A stretch of DNA of 64,000 bases, taken from the NCBI RefSeq assembly GCF_006716425.1, contig NZ_VFOZ01000001.1, positions 4,526,001 to 4,590,000 on the forward strand, in the 5' to 3' direction. The DNA comes from Actinoallomurus bryophytorum (GTDB lineage: Bacteria > Actinomycetota > Actinomycetes > Streptosporangiales > Streptosporangiaceae). The number at the start of each line of letters is the position of its first letter. Position 1 is the stretch's first letter. The notes under the pieces were generated by a model, which saw only the letters and a list, made by a program, of their open reading frames with translations, was not told the origin of the DNA and made no database searches. Both the position numbers and the translations under genes were made by a program. Shown here in pieces: positions 8,911-15,817 of the stretch.

Positions 8911-9753
8911 CTACGGAGCCGGTCGGGTGAGCGGAAGCCGCTCACGGGTCGGCTCATCCTGCGGCGTGTAGATCCGGAAGCGCAGCCCGGCAGCGACCGG
9001 GCTGGTCAGCTCGGTCGCGGTGAAGGTCAGCTCCCCGGCGACGGGATGCCGGAACCGGAGCGTACGGTCCGTCGGCTCCGCCACCTCGTGCCGGGCCCAG
9101 AGCTCGGCGAACTCCGGGCTGAGCTCGAGCAGGCGGCGGATGTCCTCCTCCCACGACGGATCGCCCACATGCCGGCCGTACCCCGAGCGGAGCCGCGCGA
9201 CGAGATGGGAGACCTCCTGGTCGTAGTTGAGAAAACGCTCGCGCGCACGCGGCTCGGTGACGCAGCACCACAGGAGGTTTTTGTGCACGCAGGGCAGGCT
9301 GTGCCACTCGGCGAACAGGGCCAGGTGCCCCTCGTTGGACTCGATGACGTCGAAGCGGCTGTTGACCAGCGCGACGGGCAGCGGGTCCAGACCGTGCAGG
9401 ATGTCACGCAGCACCTCGGGCACGGCGGTGGAGTCGGCCCAGGTGCGGACCGGAGTCGCCTCGGCGAGCCGGTAGAGGTGCTCGCGCTCGGCGCGGTCGA
9501 GCCGCAGCGTACGGGCGACGGCGTCGAGCACCTGGCCGCTCGCGTTGATCGGGCGTCCCTGCTCGAGCCAGGTGTACCAGGTGATCCCGACGCCGGCCAG
9601 CAGCGCCACCTCCTCGCGGCGCAGCCCGGGAGTGCGGCGGCGCGGCCCCGGAGGAAGGCCGACGTCCTCGGGCGACAGCCGCCCCCGGCGGGCCTTCAGA
9701 AAGCCGCCGAGCGCGGCACGGCGCGACCTGGTGTCCGTGTCGGTCGTGGTCAC
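8911..9753 (-). CDS. XRE-family regulator with MmyB-like ligand-binding domain
   Basis: A 280-residue one-component regulator. Residues 1-85 form an XRE helix-turn-helix (LGGFLKARRGRLSPEDVGLP then RTPGLRREEVALLAGVGITWYTWLEQGR), the hallmark arrangement of the MmyB-like group in actinomycetes. The rest matches the PAS-like MmyB ligand-binding domain (VALVNSRFDVIESNEGHLALF, FRHPVAGELTF). The GTG at 9753 is preferred because GAGGGG lies about 9 nt upstream; an ATG at 9792 is also in frame. Such regulators usually control an adjacent dehydrogenase or exporter, but no obvious target is next to it. Confidence 0.88.
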   Translation of the reverse strand: MTTTDTDTRSRRAALGGFLKARRGRLSPEDVGLPPGPRRRTPGLRREEVALLAGVGITWYTWLEQGRPINASGQVLDAVARTLRLDRAEREHLYRLAEATPVRTWADSTAVPEVLRDILHGLDPLPVALVNSRFDVIESNEGHLALFAEWHSLPCVHKNLLWCCVTEPRARERFLNYDQEVSHLVARLRSGYGRHVGDPSWEEDIRRLLELSPEFAELWARHEVAEPTDRTLRFRHPVAGELTFTATELTSPVAAGLRFRIYTPQDEPTRERLPLTRPAP

Positions 9754-9825
9754 GGGCCGGTCCCCTCGCCGATTGGTCAAGATGGCGACCATGCTCCCCG
9801 GCGCGGCCACGCACCGACTGCAACA

Positions 9826-11094
9826 CTAGGCGCCGGGTCGGACATTTCCATCGGAACGATCGGCGAGGTCACCGGCACGGCCCTCGAGGTAACGCTTCTC
9901 GGGGGTGCTCGTCGCGTACCGCGCGGCGGTGCGGTAGCTCTCACGTGCGTCGTCCGGCCGGTCGGCCATCTCGAGCAGGTGGGCGCGTACGGCGTGGAGC
10001 CGGTGGTGGCGTGCCATGCGTTCGTCGGTCTCGAGCGGGTCGAGGGCCTCGAGCCCGGCCTTCGGGCCGTGCACCATGGCGAGCGCGACGACCCGGTTGA
10101 GCGTGACCATCGGGCCCGGCGCGAGGGTCTCCAGAACCCGGTAGAGCGCGAGGATCTGCGGCCAGTCGGTGTCCTCGGCGCTCGCGGCCTCATCGTGGAT
10201 CGCGGCGATCGCCGCCTGGATCTGGTACGGGCCGAGAGTGCCGCCTTCCGGCAGCGTTTCGGTGACGATGGCGACGCCCTCGGCGATGAGTTCCTGCTTC
10301 CAGCGGCCGCGGTCCTGTTCCGCCAGCGGGACCAGGGAGCCGTCCGGGCGGGTACGCGCGTCGCGGCGCGCCTCCGTGAGCAGGATGAGCGCCAGCAGCC
10401 CGGCCACCTCGCCGTCCTCGGGCAGGAGCCGCCGCAGCAGGCGGGTCAGCCGCAAAGCGTCACGGGTCAGGTCGTGGCGCTGGAGCCAGGGCCCGGCGGT
10501 GGTGGTGTGCCCCTCGTTGAGCATGAGGTACAGCGCGTGCAGCACCGCGCGCAGGCGCTCCGCGCGCTCGCCGGGCGGCGGCATCGTGAACGTCGCGCCG
10601 GCCTTGCGGATGCTCTGTTTGGCGCGGCTGATGCGCTGCGCCATGGTCGCCTCGGGTACGAGGAACCCACGGGCGATCTCGGCCGTGGTCAGCCCGCCCA
10701 CCGCCCGCAGGGTCAGCGCGATCTGTGAGGGTGGCGAGAGCGCCGGATGGCAGCACAGGAACAGCAGCGTGAGGGAGTCATCGCCGCTGCCCGGCTGGTC
10801 GGCCGGGGGCGCGACTCGCAGGGACGGCGGCGTGGCCAGCAGGTCGGTGTCCTCGCGGCGGCGCCGGGCGCTGTCGCTGCGGATCCAGTCGACCAGCCTC
10901 CGGGTGGCGACGGTGACGAGCCAGCCGTGCGGATTGTCCGGGACGCCCTCTTCGGGCCACTGGGTGGCGGCGGCGAGCAGCGCCTCCTGCACGGCGTCCT
11001 CACAGGCGTCGAGGGCACCGTACCGGCGCATGAGCGCGCCGAGCACCTGTGGCGTCAGGCGGCGCAGCAGGTCTTCCAGGGGCTCGGCGCTCAC
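9826..11094 (-). CDS. ECF RNA polymerase sigma factor with C-terminal DUF6596/TPR-like extension
   Basis: A 422-residue sigma factor of the ECF42 type. Region 2 (YGALDACEDAVQEALLAA ... NPHGWLVTVATRRLVDWIRS) and region 4 (LTLRAVGGLTTAEIARGFLVPEATMAQRISRAKQSIR) lie in the first 180 residues. The long C-terminal part (about residues 190-415; LHALYLMLNEGH, LALILLTEARRDAR, GPYQIQAAIAAIHDEA) is the DUF6596 domain that replaces an anti-sigma factor in this group. The usual partner, a small YCII/DGPF-domain protein, is not adjacent. The GTG start overlaps the stop of a 13-codon ORF by 4 nt. Confidence 0.9.
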   Translation of the reverse strand: MSAEPLEDLLRRLTPQVLGALMRRYGALDACEDAVQEALLAAATQWPEEGVPDNPHGWLVTVATRRLVDWIRSDSARRRREDTDLLATPPSLRVAPPADQPGSGDDSLTLLFLCCHPALSPPSQIALTLRAVGGLTTAEIARGFLVPEATMAQRISRAKQSIRKAGATFTMPPPGERAERLRAVLHALYLMLNEGHTTTAGPWLQRHDLTRDALRLTRLLRRLLPEDGEVAGLLALILLTEARRDARTRPDGSLVPLAEQDRGRWKQELIAEGVAIVTETLPEGGTLGPYQIQAAIAAIHDEAASAEDTDWPQILALYRVLETLAPGPMVTLNRVVALAMVHGPKAGLEALDPLETDERMARHHRLHAVRAHLLEMADRPDDARESYRTAARYATSTPEKRYLEGRAGDLADRSDGNVRPGA

Positions 11095-11132
11095 AGCGCG
11101 ACCTCGCGCCGTCTGTTGCGGATGTGACTCAC
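11091..11132 (-). CDS. 13-codon leader ORF translationally coupled to the ECF sigma gene
   Basis: A GTG-initiated ORF reading VSHIRNRRREVAL, with AAGGAGG at 11140-11146 exactly 7 nt before the start, which is the best Shine-Dalgarno in the region. Its TGA overlaps the sigma factor GTG (GTGA), and the sigma gene has no comparable ribosome site of its own because any such site would lie within this ORF. It is basic (five Arg). It could be a regulatory leader peptide or simply a ribosome-loading device. It has no homology that I recognise. Confidence 0.6.
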   Translation of the reverse strand: MSHIRNRRREVAL

Positions 11133-11264
11133 GGCCGGGCCTCCTTCCCCTGACGCGCGTGAGACTACCCCGAGGTCACCGCCGGGGCGGACGGTAACGT
11201 GGGGCCGGGGCGGGGGCCCCAGGCCGCACTCGCCGCGTGCGGCGCCTCGGGGGGAGGGTCTTCG

Positions 11265-12488
11265 GTGACGGCGTGGCGACCGGCGCTCCCATGGAACGTA
11301 CGGTCGGCGATCGGGGTGACCTGCGTGGCGTTCGCCTTCTGCGTCGTCATGCTCGGCACCACCCTGCCCACGCCGCTGTACCCGCTCTACCAGCAGCGTC
11401 TGGGCTTCGGCGACATGCTGACGACGGTCATCTTCGCGGTGTACGCGGCCGGCGTGATCGCCGCGCTCCTGCTCTTCGGCCGCGCCTCGGACCTGCTGGG
11501 CCGCCGCCCGATGCTGCTGGCCGGCCTGACGCTCTCGGGGCTCAGCGCGGCGGGCTTCCTGTTCGTGGGGGGCCTTCCCGTACTCCTGGCCGCCCGGTTG
11601 CTGTCGGGGCTCTCCGCCGGACTGGTCGCGGCGACCGCGACGGTGACCCTGGTCGAACTCCTTCCGCCGCGGCGCTGCGCCGGCGCGGCGTTGCTGGCGG
11701 CGGCGGTCAACATGTTCGGGCTGAGCTGCGGGCCGCTGCTGGCCGGACTGCTCGCCCAGTACGCGTCCCGGCCGCTGGAGCTGCCCTTCGTCGTGGACCT
11801 GGTGCTCGTGGCGGTGGCGATGTTCGCCGTGATGCTCGCACCGGAGACGGTGTCCAGCCGGCGTACCGCCTTGCCGCGCCCTCAGCGGCCCGGGGTCGCT
11901 GTGTCCGCGCGTGCCGCGTTCGTACCCGCGGCCATCGCGGTCTTCGCCTCGTTCGCCGTCTTCGGCCTGGTGGCGGCGATTGAGCCGGGCATCCTGGCGA
12001 CCGTCCTTCACCTCCCGGGCCGTGCACTGGCCGGCATGGTCGTCTTCGCCATGTTCGCCTCATCGGCCTTCGCCCAGATCGGCCTGGCCCGGGTGCCGGT
12101 ACGCCTCGCGCTGCCGATCGGCTGCGTGATCCTGATCGCCGGTCTGGCCGCCATCGCCGCCGCGCTCCTGGAGGGCTCGCTGGCCCTTCTCGTCCTCGGC
12201 ACGGTCACCGTCGGGGTCGGCCAGAGCCTCAGCTTCCGCGCGAGCGTCGCGGCGATCACCGCGGCGAGCCCCGCCTCCGAACGCACTCAGACGGTCGCCA
12301 GCCTCTTCGTCGTGGCGTACGTGGGAGTCTCGCTGCCCGTCATCCTGGTCGGCCTCGCCGTCACACCGCTGGGGTTGCGCAACGCCGCCGTCGCCTTCAC
12401 GTGCGTGGTCGCGGCCCTGTCGGCGGCCGCCCTGGTGATCGTGCTGCGGCTCGGGCACCCGCGGAGCCGCCCGTCCGGCGCCGGCTGA
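11265..12488 (+). CDS. MFS transporter, 12-TM
   Basis: A 407-residue membrane protein with about twelve hydrophobic helices. The first loop has GTTLPTPLYPLYQQRLGFGDMLTT and the second RASDLLGRRPMLLAGL (motif A), as in MFS exporters of actinomycetes related to arabinose or sugar efflux permeases. I start at GTG 11265 because GGGAGGG lies 6 nt upstream and the first helix follows about 15 residues later; a longer N-terminus back to 11199 is in frame but not membrane-like. Substrate unknown. It diverges from the ECF sigma gene. Confidence 0.85.
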   Translation: MTAWRPALPWNVRSAIGVTCVAFAFCVVMLGTTLPTPLYPLYQQRLGFGDMLTTVIFAVYAAGVIAALLLFGRASDLLGRRPMLLAGLTLSGLSAAGFLFVGGLPVLLAARLLSGLSAGLVAATATVTLVELLPPRRCAGAALLAAAVNMFGLSCGPLLAGLLAQYASRPLELPFVVDLVLVAVAMFAVMLAPETVSSRRTALPRPQRPGVAVSARAAFVPAAIAVFASFAVFGLVAAIEPGILATVLHLPGRALAGMVVFAMFASSAFAQIGLARVPVRLALPIGCVILIAGLAAIAAALLEGSLALLVLGTVTVGVGQSLSFRASVAAITAASPASERTQTVASLFVVAYVGVSLPVILVGLAVTPLGLRNAAVAFTCVVAALSAAALVIVLRLGHPRSRPSGAG

Positions 12489-12496
12489 GCCGGGCG

Positions 12497-12502
12497 TACT
12501 CT
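12497..12502 (+). promoter_or_regulatory. Putative -10 box (TACTCT) of leaderless globin gene
   Basis: TACTCT is followed by 6 nt and then ATG. It lies 8 nt past the stop of the upstream transporter, so the globin may have its own promoter. Confidence 0.4.
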
Positions 12503-12508
12503 CAGACG

Positions 12509-12976
12509 ATGGCGCGACCATCGATCTTCGCGTTCGCGGGCGGAACGCCCGCGTTCCTCGCCCTCGCGACCGCCCACCACGAACGCTGCTTGCGGGATCC
12601 GGTGCTGAGCCATCCGTTCTCCCACCCGGGTCATCCCCAGCATGTGCAGAGGCTGGCGAGCTACTGGGCCGAGGTGTTCGGTGGTCCTGACCTGTACTCC
12701 CGTTCGTGCGGCGGCCATTCGGCGATGCTCGGGATCCACGCCGCCCAAGGGGCGGAGACCGACCTGGGGCAACGCTTCGTCACCTGCTTCGTCCAGGCGA
12801 TCGATGACGCGGGCATGCCGGGCGACGCCGACCTCAGGGCCGCCCTGCGGGCGTACATGGAATGGGCCGTGGACGAGGTGATGTCCTACTCACCTCGCGG
12901 ATCCCGCGTCGCGAGTGGCCTGCCCGTCCCTCACTGGTCCTGGGATGGCCTCCAGACCCCGGAGCCCGGGACGTAG
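12509..12976 (+). CDS. Truncated haemoglobin-like protein (group II globin)
   Basis: A 155-residue protein. The core FLALATAHHERCLRDPVLSHPFSH, HPQHVQRLASYWAEVFGGPDLYS and AMLGIHAAQG follow the 2-on-2 globin pattern; the His in the HPQHVQRL segment and the distal region fit group II members. The C-terminal segment ends in VPHWSWDG, similar to GlbO-like proteins of actinomycetes. Likely role: O2 or NO/peroxide chemistry with haem in the cytoplasm. The ATG at 12509 is chosen on globin length and a TACTCT box 6 nt upstream; the frame is open another 108 nt upstream, inside the transporter gene. Confidence 0.8.
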   Translation: MARPSIFAFAGGTPAFLALATAHHERCLRDPVLSHPFSHPGHPQHVQRLASYWAEVFGGPDLYSRSCGGHSAMLGIHAAQGAETDLGQRFVTCFVQAIDDAGMPGDADLRAALRAYMEWAVDEVMSYSPRGSRVASGLPVPHWSWDGLQTPEPGT

Positions 12977-13004
12977 CCGGGCGGGAGTGCCCCGCGTCGC
13001 GGAC

Positions 13005-13961
13005 TCACCCACCGGTTGCCCGGGTGCGGTACCAGGTGGACAGCGAGGTGAGGACGGCCTGCAATGTGCCCTGCTCCAGCGCCTGGCCGATCGTCCCGTC
13101 GCAGAAACGCTCGCCGCGTACCGTCGCGGTGGCGATGCGGATGGCATCGGCCGGAGGCAGCACGCCATCGTCGGGCACGGTTAGGGGATATTGATCCATC
13201 CAGGGGTAGGCCGGGGTGACCGCGCCCACGTCGACGAGCGCGCGGCGGGCGCGCTGGACCCGTTCGCCGTAGACCGGATAGCCGACGGTGATGACGCCGT
13301 CCGGCCGTTCTGTCGTCGGCGTCCAGTGAAAGTCGCCATCGGCCTGCGGCAGGGCGGCGAACTCGCCGGCGACGGCCACCAGCCGGCCCCAGGCATCGGC
13401 CCCCTCGGCCGTGGTGTCCAGCTGTGCCAGCAGCGTGGAGTCGGCGGCACGTGACGTGGATCGAGCGAGCTCGGCCGCCAGCAGGTCACGGGTCGTCTCG
13501 TCAAAGGCGATGAGCCTGACCTGCCGTACGGAGGTCGATGCGGACGCGATGGCCGAAACCGCGACCCGAGCCGCCTCCTCGGCCGGGAACCCATGCACGC
13601 CGGTCGCGATGGCGGGAAACGCGATGCTGCGCACGCCCAGCTCGTCGGCGAGCCGGAGGCAGCGGCGATAGCAGGAGGCCAGGACATCGGCCTCGCCGTG
13701 TGCGCCGCCCTCCCAGCGGGGGCCGACGGTGTGGATCACATGCCGGACCGGGGGACCGAGGTCGAACGCCGGTGTCGCCCGAGCGTCACCCGGAGGGCAG
13801 GGGCCGATCGCCGCTCCCGCTTCGGCCAGCCGCGGACCGGCCGCGCGATGGATCGCGCCGTCCACCCCGCCACCACCCATCAGCGACTCGTTCGCCGCGG
13901 TGACGACGGCATCGGTCTGTTCGCGGGTGATGTCGCCGAGGACCACCTCTATCGCTGCCAT
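13005..13961 (-). CDS. Macrodomain (ADP-ribose hydrolase-like) protein with C-terminal DUF6508-like domain
   Basis: A 318-residue two-domain protein. Residues 1-165 are a macrodomain of the MacroD/YmdB type: [22 protein letters not shown], then [14 protein letters not shown] (residues 29-42), [10 protein letters not shown], and [15 protein letters not shown]. These bind the ADP-ribose phosphates and the catalytic Asn/Asp region. Residues about 180-318 ([17 protein letters not shown] ... [23 protein letters not shown]) match the small domain called DUF6508, of unknown function. It probably removes ADP-ribose or acetyl-ADP-ribose. Fusion of the two is the notable point. Nothing nearby is an obvious ADP-ribosyltransferase. 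Confidence 0.85.
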   Translation of the reverse strand: MAAIEVVLGDITREQTDAVVTAANESLMGGGGVDGAIHRAAGPRLAEAGAAIGPCPPGDARATPAFDLGPPVRHVIHTVGPRWEGGAHGEADVLASCYRRCLRLADELGVRSIAFPAIATGVHGFPAEEAARVAVSAIASASTSVRQVRLIAFDETTRDLLAAELARSTSRAADSTLLAQLDTTAEGADAWGRLVAVAGEFAALPQADGDFHWTPTTERPDGVITVGYPVYGERVQRARRALVDVGAVTPAYPWMDQYPLTVPDDGVLPPADAIRIATATVRGERFCDGTIGQALEQGTLQAVLTSLSTWYRTRATGG

Positions 13962-14039
13962 ACCGTCGATGATGCCTGCACCAGAGGGCCTGATGCCCCG
14001 CCGGCGAAGGCGACATCACGCGAGCGCGCCACATCCGGT

Positions 14040-14489
14040 TCACCAACGGACCGGCCGGGGCCAGGAGGTGGTGGCCGTACCGGCCGTCCGGAGTTGCCGG
14101 TCGCAGGCTCGCACAAGCAGGTGGCCGGGGCCGTACGCGTGAACCGCGTCATCGCGAAGGGCTTCGAACTCGGCGGACGCGTTCTCGAGCATGCCCGCCA
14201 CCGCGGACCACATGGCCGTCTCGAACCGGCTGTTGAGCGCGATCTCATGCGTGTTCGGGAGGTGATCGGCACAGGCCGCCGACACCTGCTGGGTGAGGAG
14301 GAGTGCCTCGCCGACCTGTCCGCTCCGTCCCAACGCGTGGGCAAGAGCGGTGCGGGCGGCGAGGGTGCGATGGTCGCCGGCTCCGAGCAGCTGTTCGTGA
14401 TCGGAGACGACAGACTCGAGGTACGGGAGGCCGGCGGCCGAATCGTCCGCGAGGAAGAGCCAATAGGCGAGATTGCGGCGCGCATCCAT
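14040..14489 (-). CDS. Small tetratricopeptide-like helical protein
   Basis: About 149 residues from MDARRNLAYWLFLADD. The pattern LEQ-like repeats DHRTLAARTALAHALGRSGQVGEALLLTQQV and HEIALNSRFETAMWSAVAGMLENASAEFEALRDDAVHAYGPGHLLVRACDRQL resembles the TPR repeats found at the C-terminus of actinomycete signalling proteins, in which HP(D/H)TL and ARxxLAxxLG recur. It is much shorter than those proteins, so it may be a fragment of a larger ancestor or a stand-alone adaptor. The true start is uncertain: frame remains open upstream into the tRNA, which cannot be coding. Function unknown. Confidence 0.55.
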   Translation of the reverse strand: MDARRNLAYWLFLADDSAAGLPYLESVVSDHEQLLGAGDHRTLAARTALAHALGRSGQVGEALLLTQQVSAACADHLPNTHEIALNSRFETAMWSAVAGMLENASAEFEALRDDAVHAYGPGHLLVRACDRQLRTAGTATTSWPRPVRW

Positions 14490-14665
14490 CACCAGTTCCC
14501 GCTCGGAGGGAAAAGGGCGGTGGCGTCCGCGTCGAACTGCCGAAAGAGCCGGACCGCGCATGACGCACCTTCCTCGGTGCCTGGCCGGATGCGTCCGTCC
14601 CCCGACCTCGGGGGGCGGGCTCCCGCGTCGGGGGACTCCGGGGGTCGCCCCCCGGGCAGGCACAG

Positions 14666-14741
14666 TGGGGCCGGTGGGATTCGAACCCACACTGGCGCGA
14701 TCCTAAGTCGCGTGTCTCCTGCCTGATTGGACTACGGCCCC
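14666..14741 (-). tRNA. tRNA with UAG anticodon (Leu), short variable arm
   Basis: A 76-nt cloverleaf. Acceptor GGGGCCG pairs perfectly with CGGCCCC, discriminator A; anticodon stem CGCGA/TCGCG closes the loop CTTAGGA with anticodon TAG; T-arm is GTGGG TTCGAAT CCCAC. The D-arm has a GTC/GAC stem and a 13-nt loop. The variable region is only CCAGT, not the long arm usual for leucine tRNAs. CCA is not encoded. It starts 13 nt after the bcp stop and could be co-transcribed. The structure is clear; the charging identity is less so. Confidence 0.88.
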
Positions 14742-14754
14742 TCGTACGGGCGAA

Positions 14755-15225
14755 TCAGATGCCGAGCTCCCGCAGGACGCGTTCGACGTGGCCCGTCGCC
14801 TTCACGTTGTAGAAGGCCTTTTCGACCTTACCGTCGGCGTCCACGATGAACGTCGAACGGATCACACCCACGATGGTCTTGCCGTACAGCTTCTTCTCGC
14901 CGTACGCGCCGTAGGCATGAAGGACCTTCGTGTCGGCGTCGGAGAGCAGGGGGAAGGCCAGGCTGTCGCGCTCGCGGAACTTCGCCAGCTTCGAGGGCTC
15001 GTCGGGGGAGATGCCCAGCACGGCGACGTCGGCCGCGTCGAGAGCCTTGAGCTGGTCCTGGAAGCCGACCGCCTCTTTGGTGCAGCCCGGAGTCATCGCG
15101 GCGGGATAGAAGTACACGACCACGCGCCGTCCGCGGTAGGACGACAACGAGACGGGCTTGCCGTCCGCGTCGGGGAGGGTGAACTCCGGGGCCGCATCCC
15201 CGGGTTCGAGCCGCTGTTCCGTCAC
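14755..15225 (-). CDS. bcp: Thioredoxin-dependent thiol peroxidase (Bcp/PrxQ)
   Basis: A 156-residue peroxiredoxin. The peroxidatic Cys is C48 in YPAAMTPGCTKEA; the family features FTLPDADGKPVSLSSYRG and STFIVDADGKVEKAF are present. The resolving Cys expected five residues later is Val53, so the enzyme must be resolved by another Cys or by an external thiol (1-Cys type). It reduces H2O2 and organic peroxides in the cytoplasm. AAAGGTGG upstream of the GTG serves as ribosome site. It is divergent from the DUF3618 gene and immediately followed by the tRNA. Confidence 0.94.
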   Translation of the reverse strand: MTEQRLEPGDAAPEFTLPDADGKPVSLSSYRGRRVVVYFYPAAMTPGCTKEAVGFQDQLKALDAADVAVLGISPDEPSKLAKFRERDSLAFPLLSDADTKVLHAYGAYGEKKLYGKTIVGVIRSTFIVDADGKVEKAFYNVKATGHVERVLRELGI

Positions 15226-15379
15226 GGGACCACCTTTCCGTCGAGGCTAGGCCAACCCTACTCGTCAGGATCCCTCCGCAATGGGATCGGGTACAGAGTG
15301 GTCAGGAAGCGGTGTCGCGGGATTGTTCCTGACACACTGATCGAATGCGTTCGCCCGTGAGCCGCAGGAGGTTCGACAC

Positions 15380-15679
15380 GTGATGGCCGACAAGACCCGC
15401 GACCCCGCGGCGATAGAGCGCGAGATCGAGCGCACGCGCGAAGAACTCGCGCGCAGCATCGACCTGCTTGCCGAGCGCTTGAGCCCCAAGCGCGTCGCGC
15501 AGCGTGGGACGGCCAAGGCCAGGGAAGAGGCCGGCCACGTCGCCTCGGACATCCGGGCGATGGTCCGCCGCGAATCCGCGGAGCGGATGAGCCCGCTCAC
15601 CGGCCCGGTGCTGATCAGCGCCGGCCTGCTCGTCACCGGTGTCGCCGTACGGCTCCTTCTGCGCAGACGCCGCACGTGA
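15380..15679 (+). CDS. DUF3618 small membrane-anchored protein
   Basis: A 99-residue protein. The N-terminus DPAAIEREIERTREELARSIDLLAERLSPKR is the defining DUF3618 segment (an amphipathic helix), followed by a charged region and a single C-terminal membrane helix (PVLISAGLLVTGVAVRLLL) ending in Arg residues. AGGAGG lies 8 nt before the GTG at 15380, which decides the start over the ATG next to it. DUF3618 proteins are common in actinomycetes and often sit next to bcp; function unknown, possibly membrane or envelope stress. Confidence 0.88.
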   Translation: MMADKTRDPAAIEREIERTREELARSIDLLAERLSPKRVAQRGTAKAREEAGHVASDIRAMVRRESAERMSPLTGPVLISAGLLVTGVAVRLLLRRRRT

Positions 15680-15817
15680 CATCGATGCCACGGGTTCCTG
15701 CCGTGGCGTCGGCAAGGACAGGTCGGGTTTCGTAGGTCACAAGGTGAGGGACGCCGTGCCGGTCGAGACGGTGATGTCACCGAGCCGGACCGAAGGCGGC
15801 GAAGAAGGCCGTGGACG

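Noticed and set aside
14490-14665. Coding extension of the TPR-like gene up to 14690
   Set aside because: The frame is open but would run through the tRNA gene, and the added residues are Pro/Arg-rich and unlike the TPR part.
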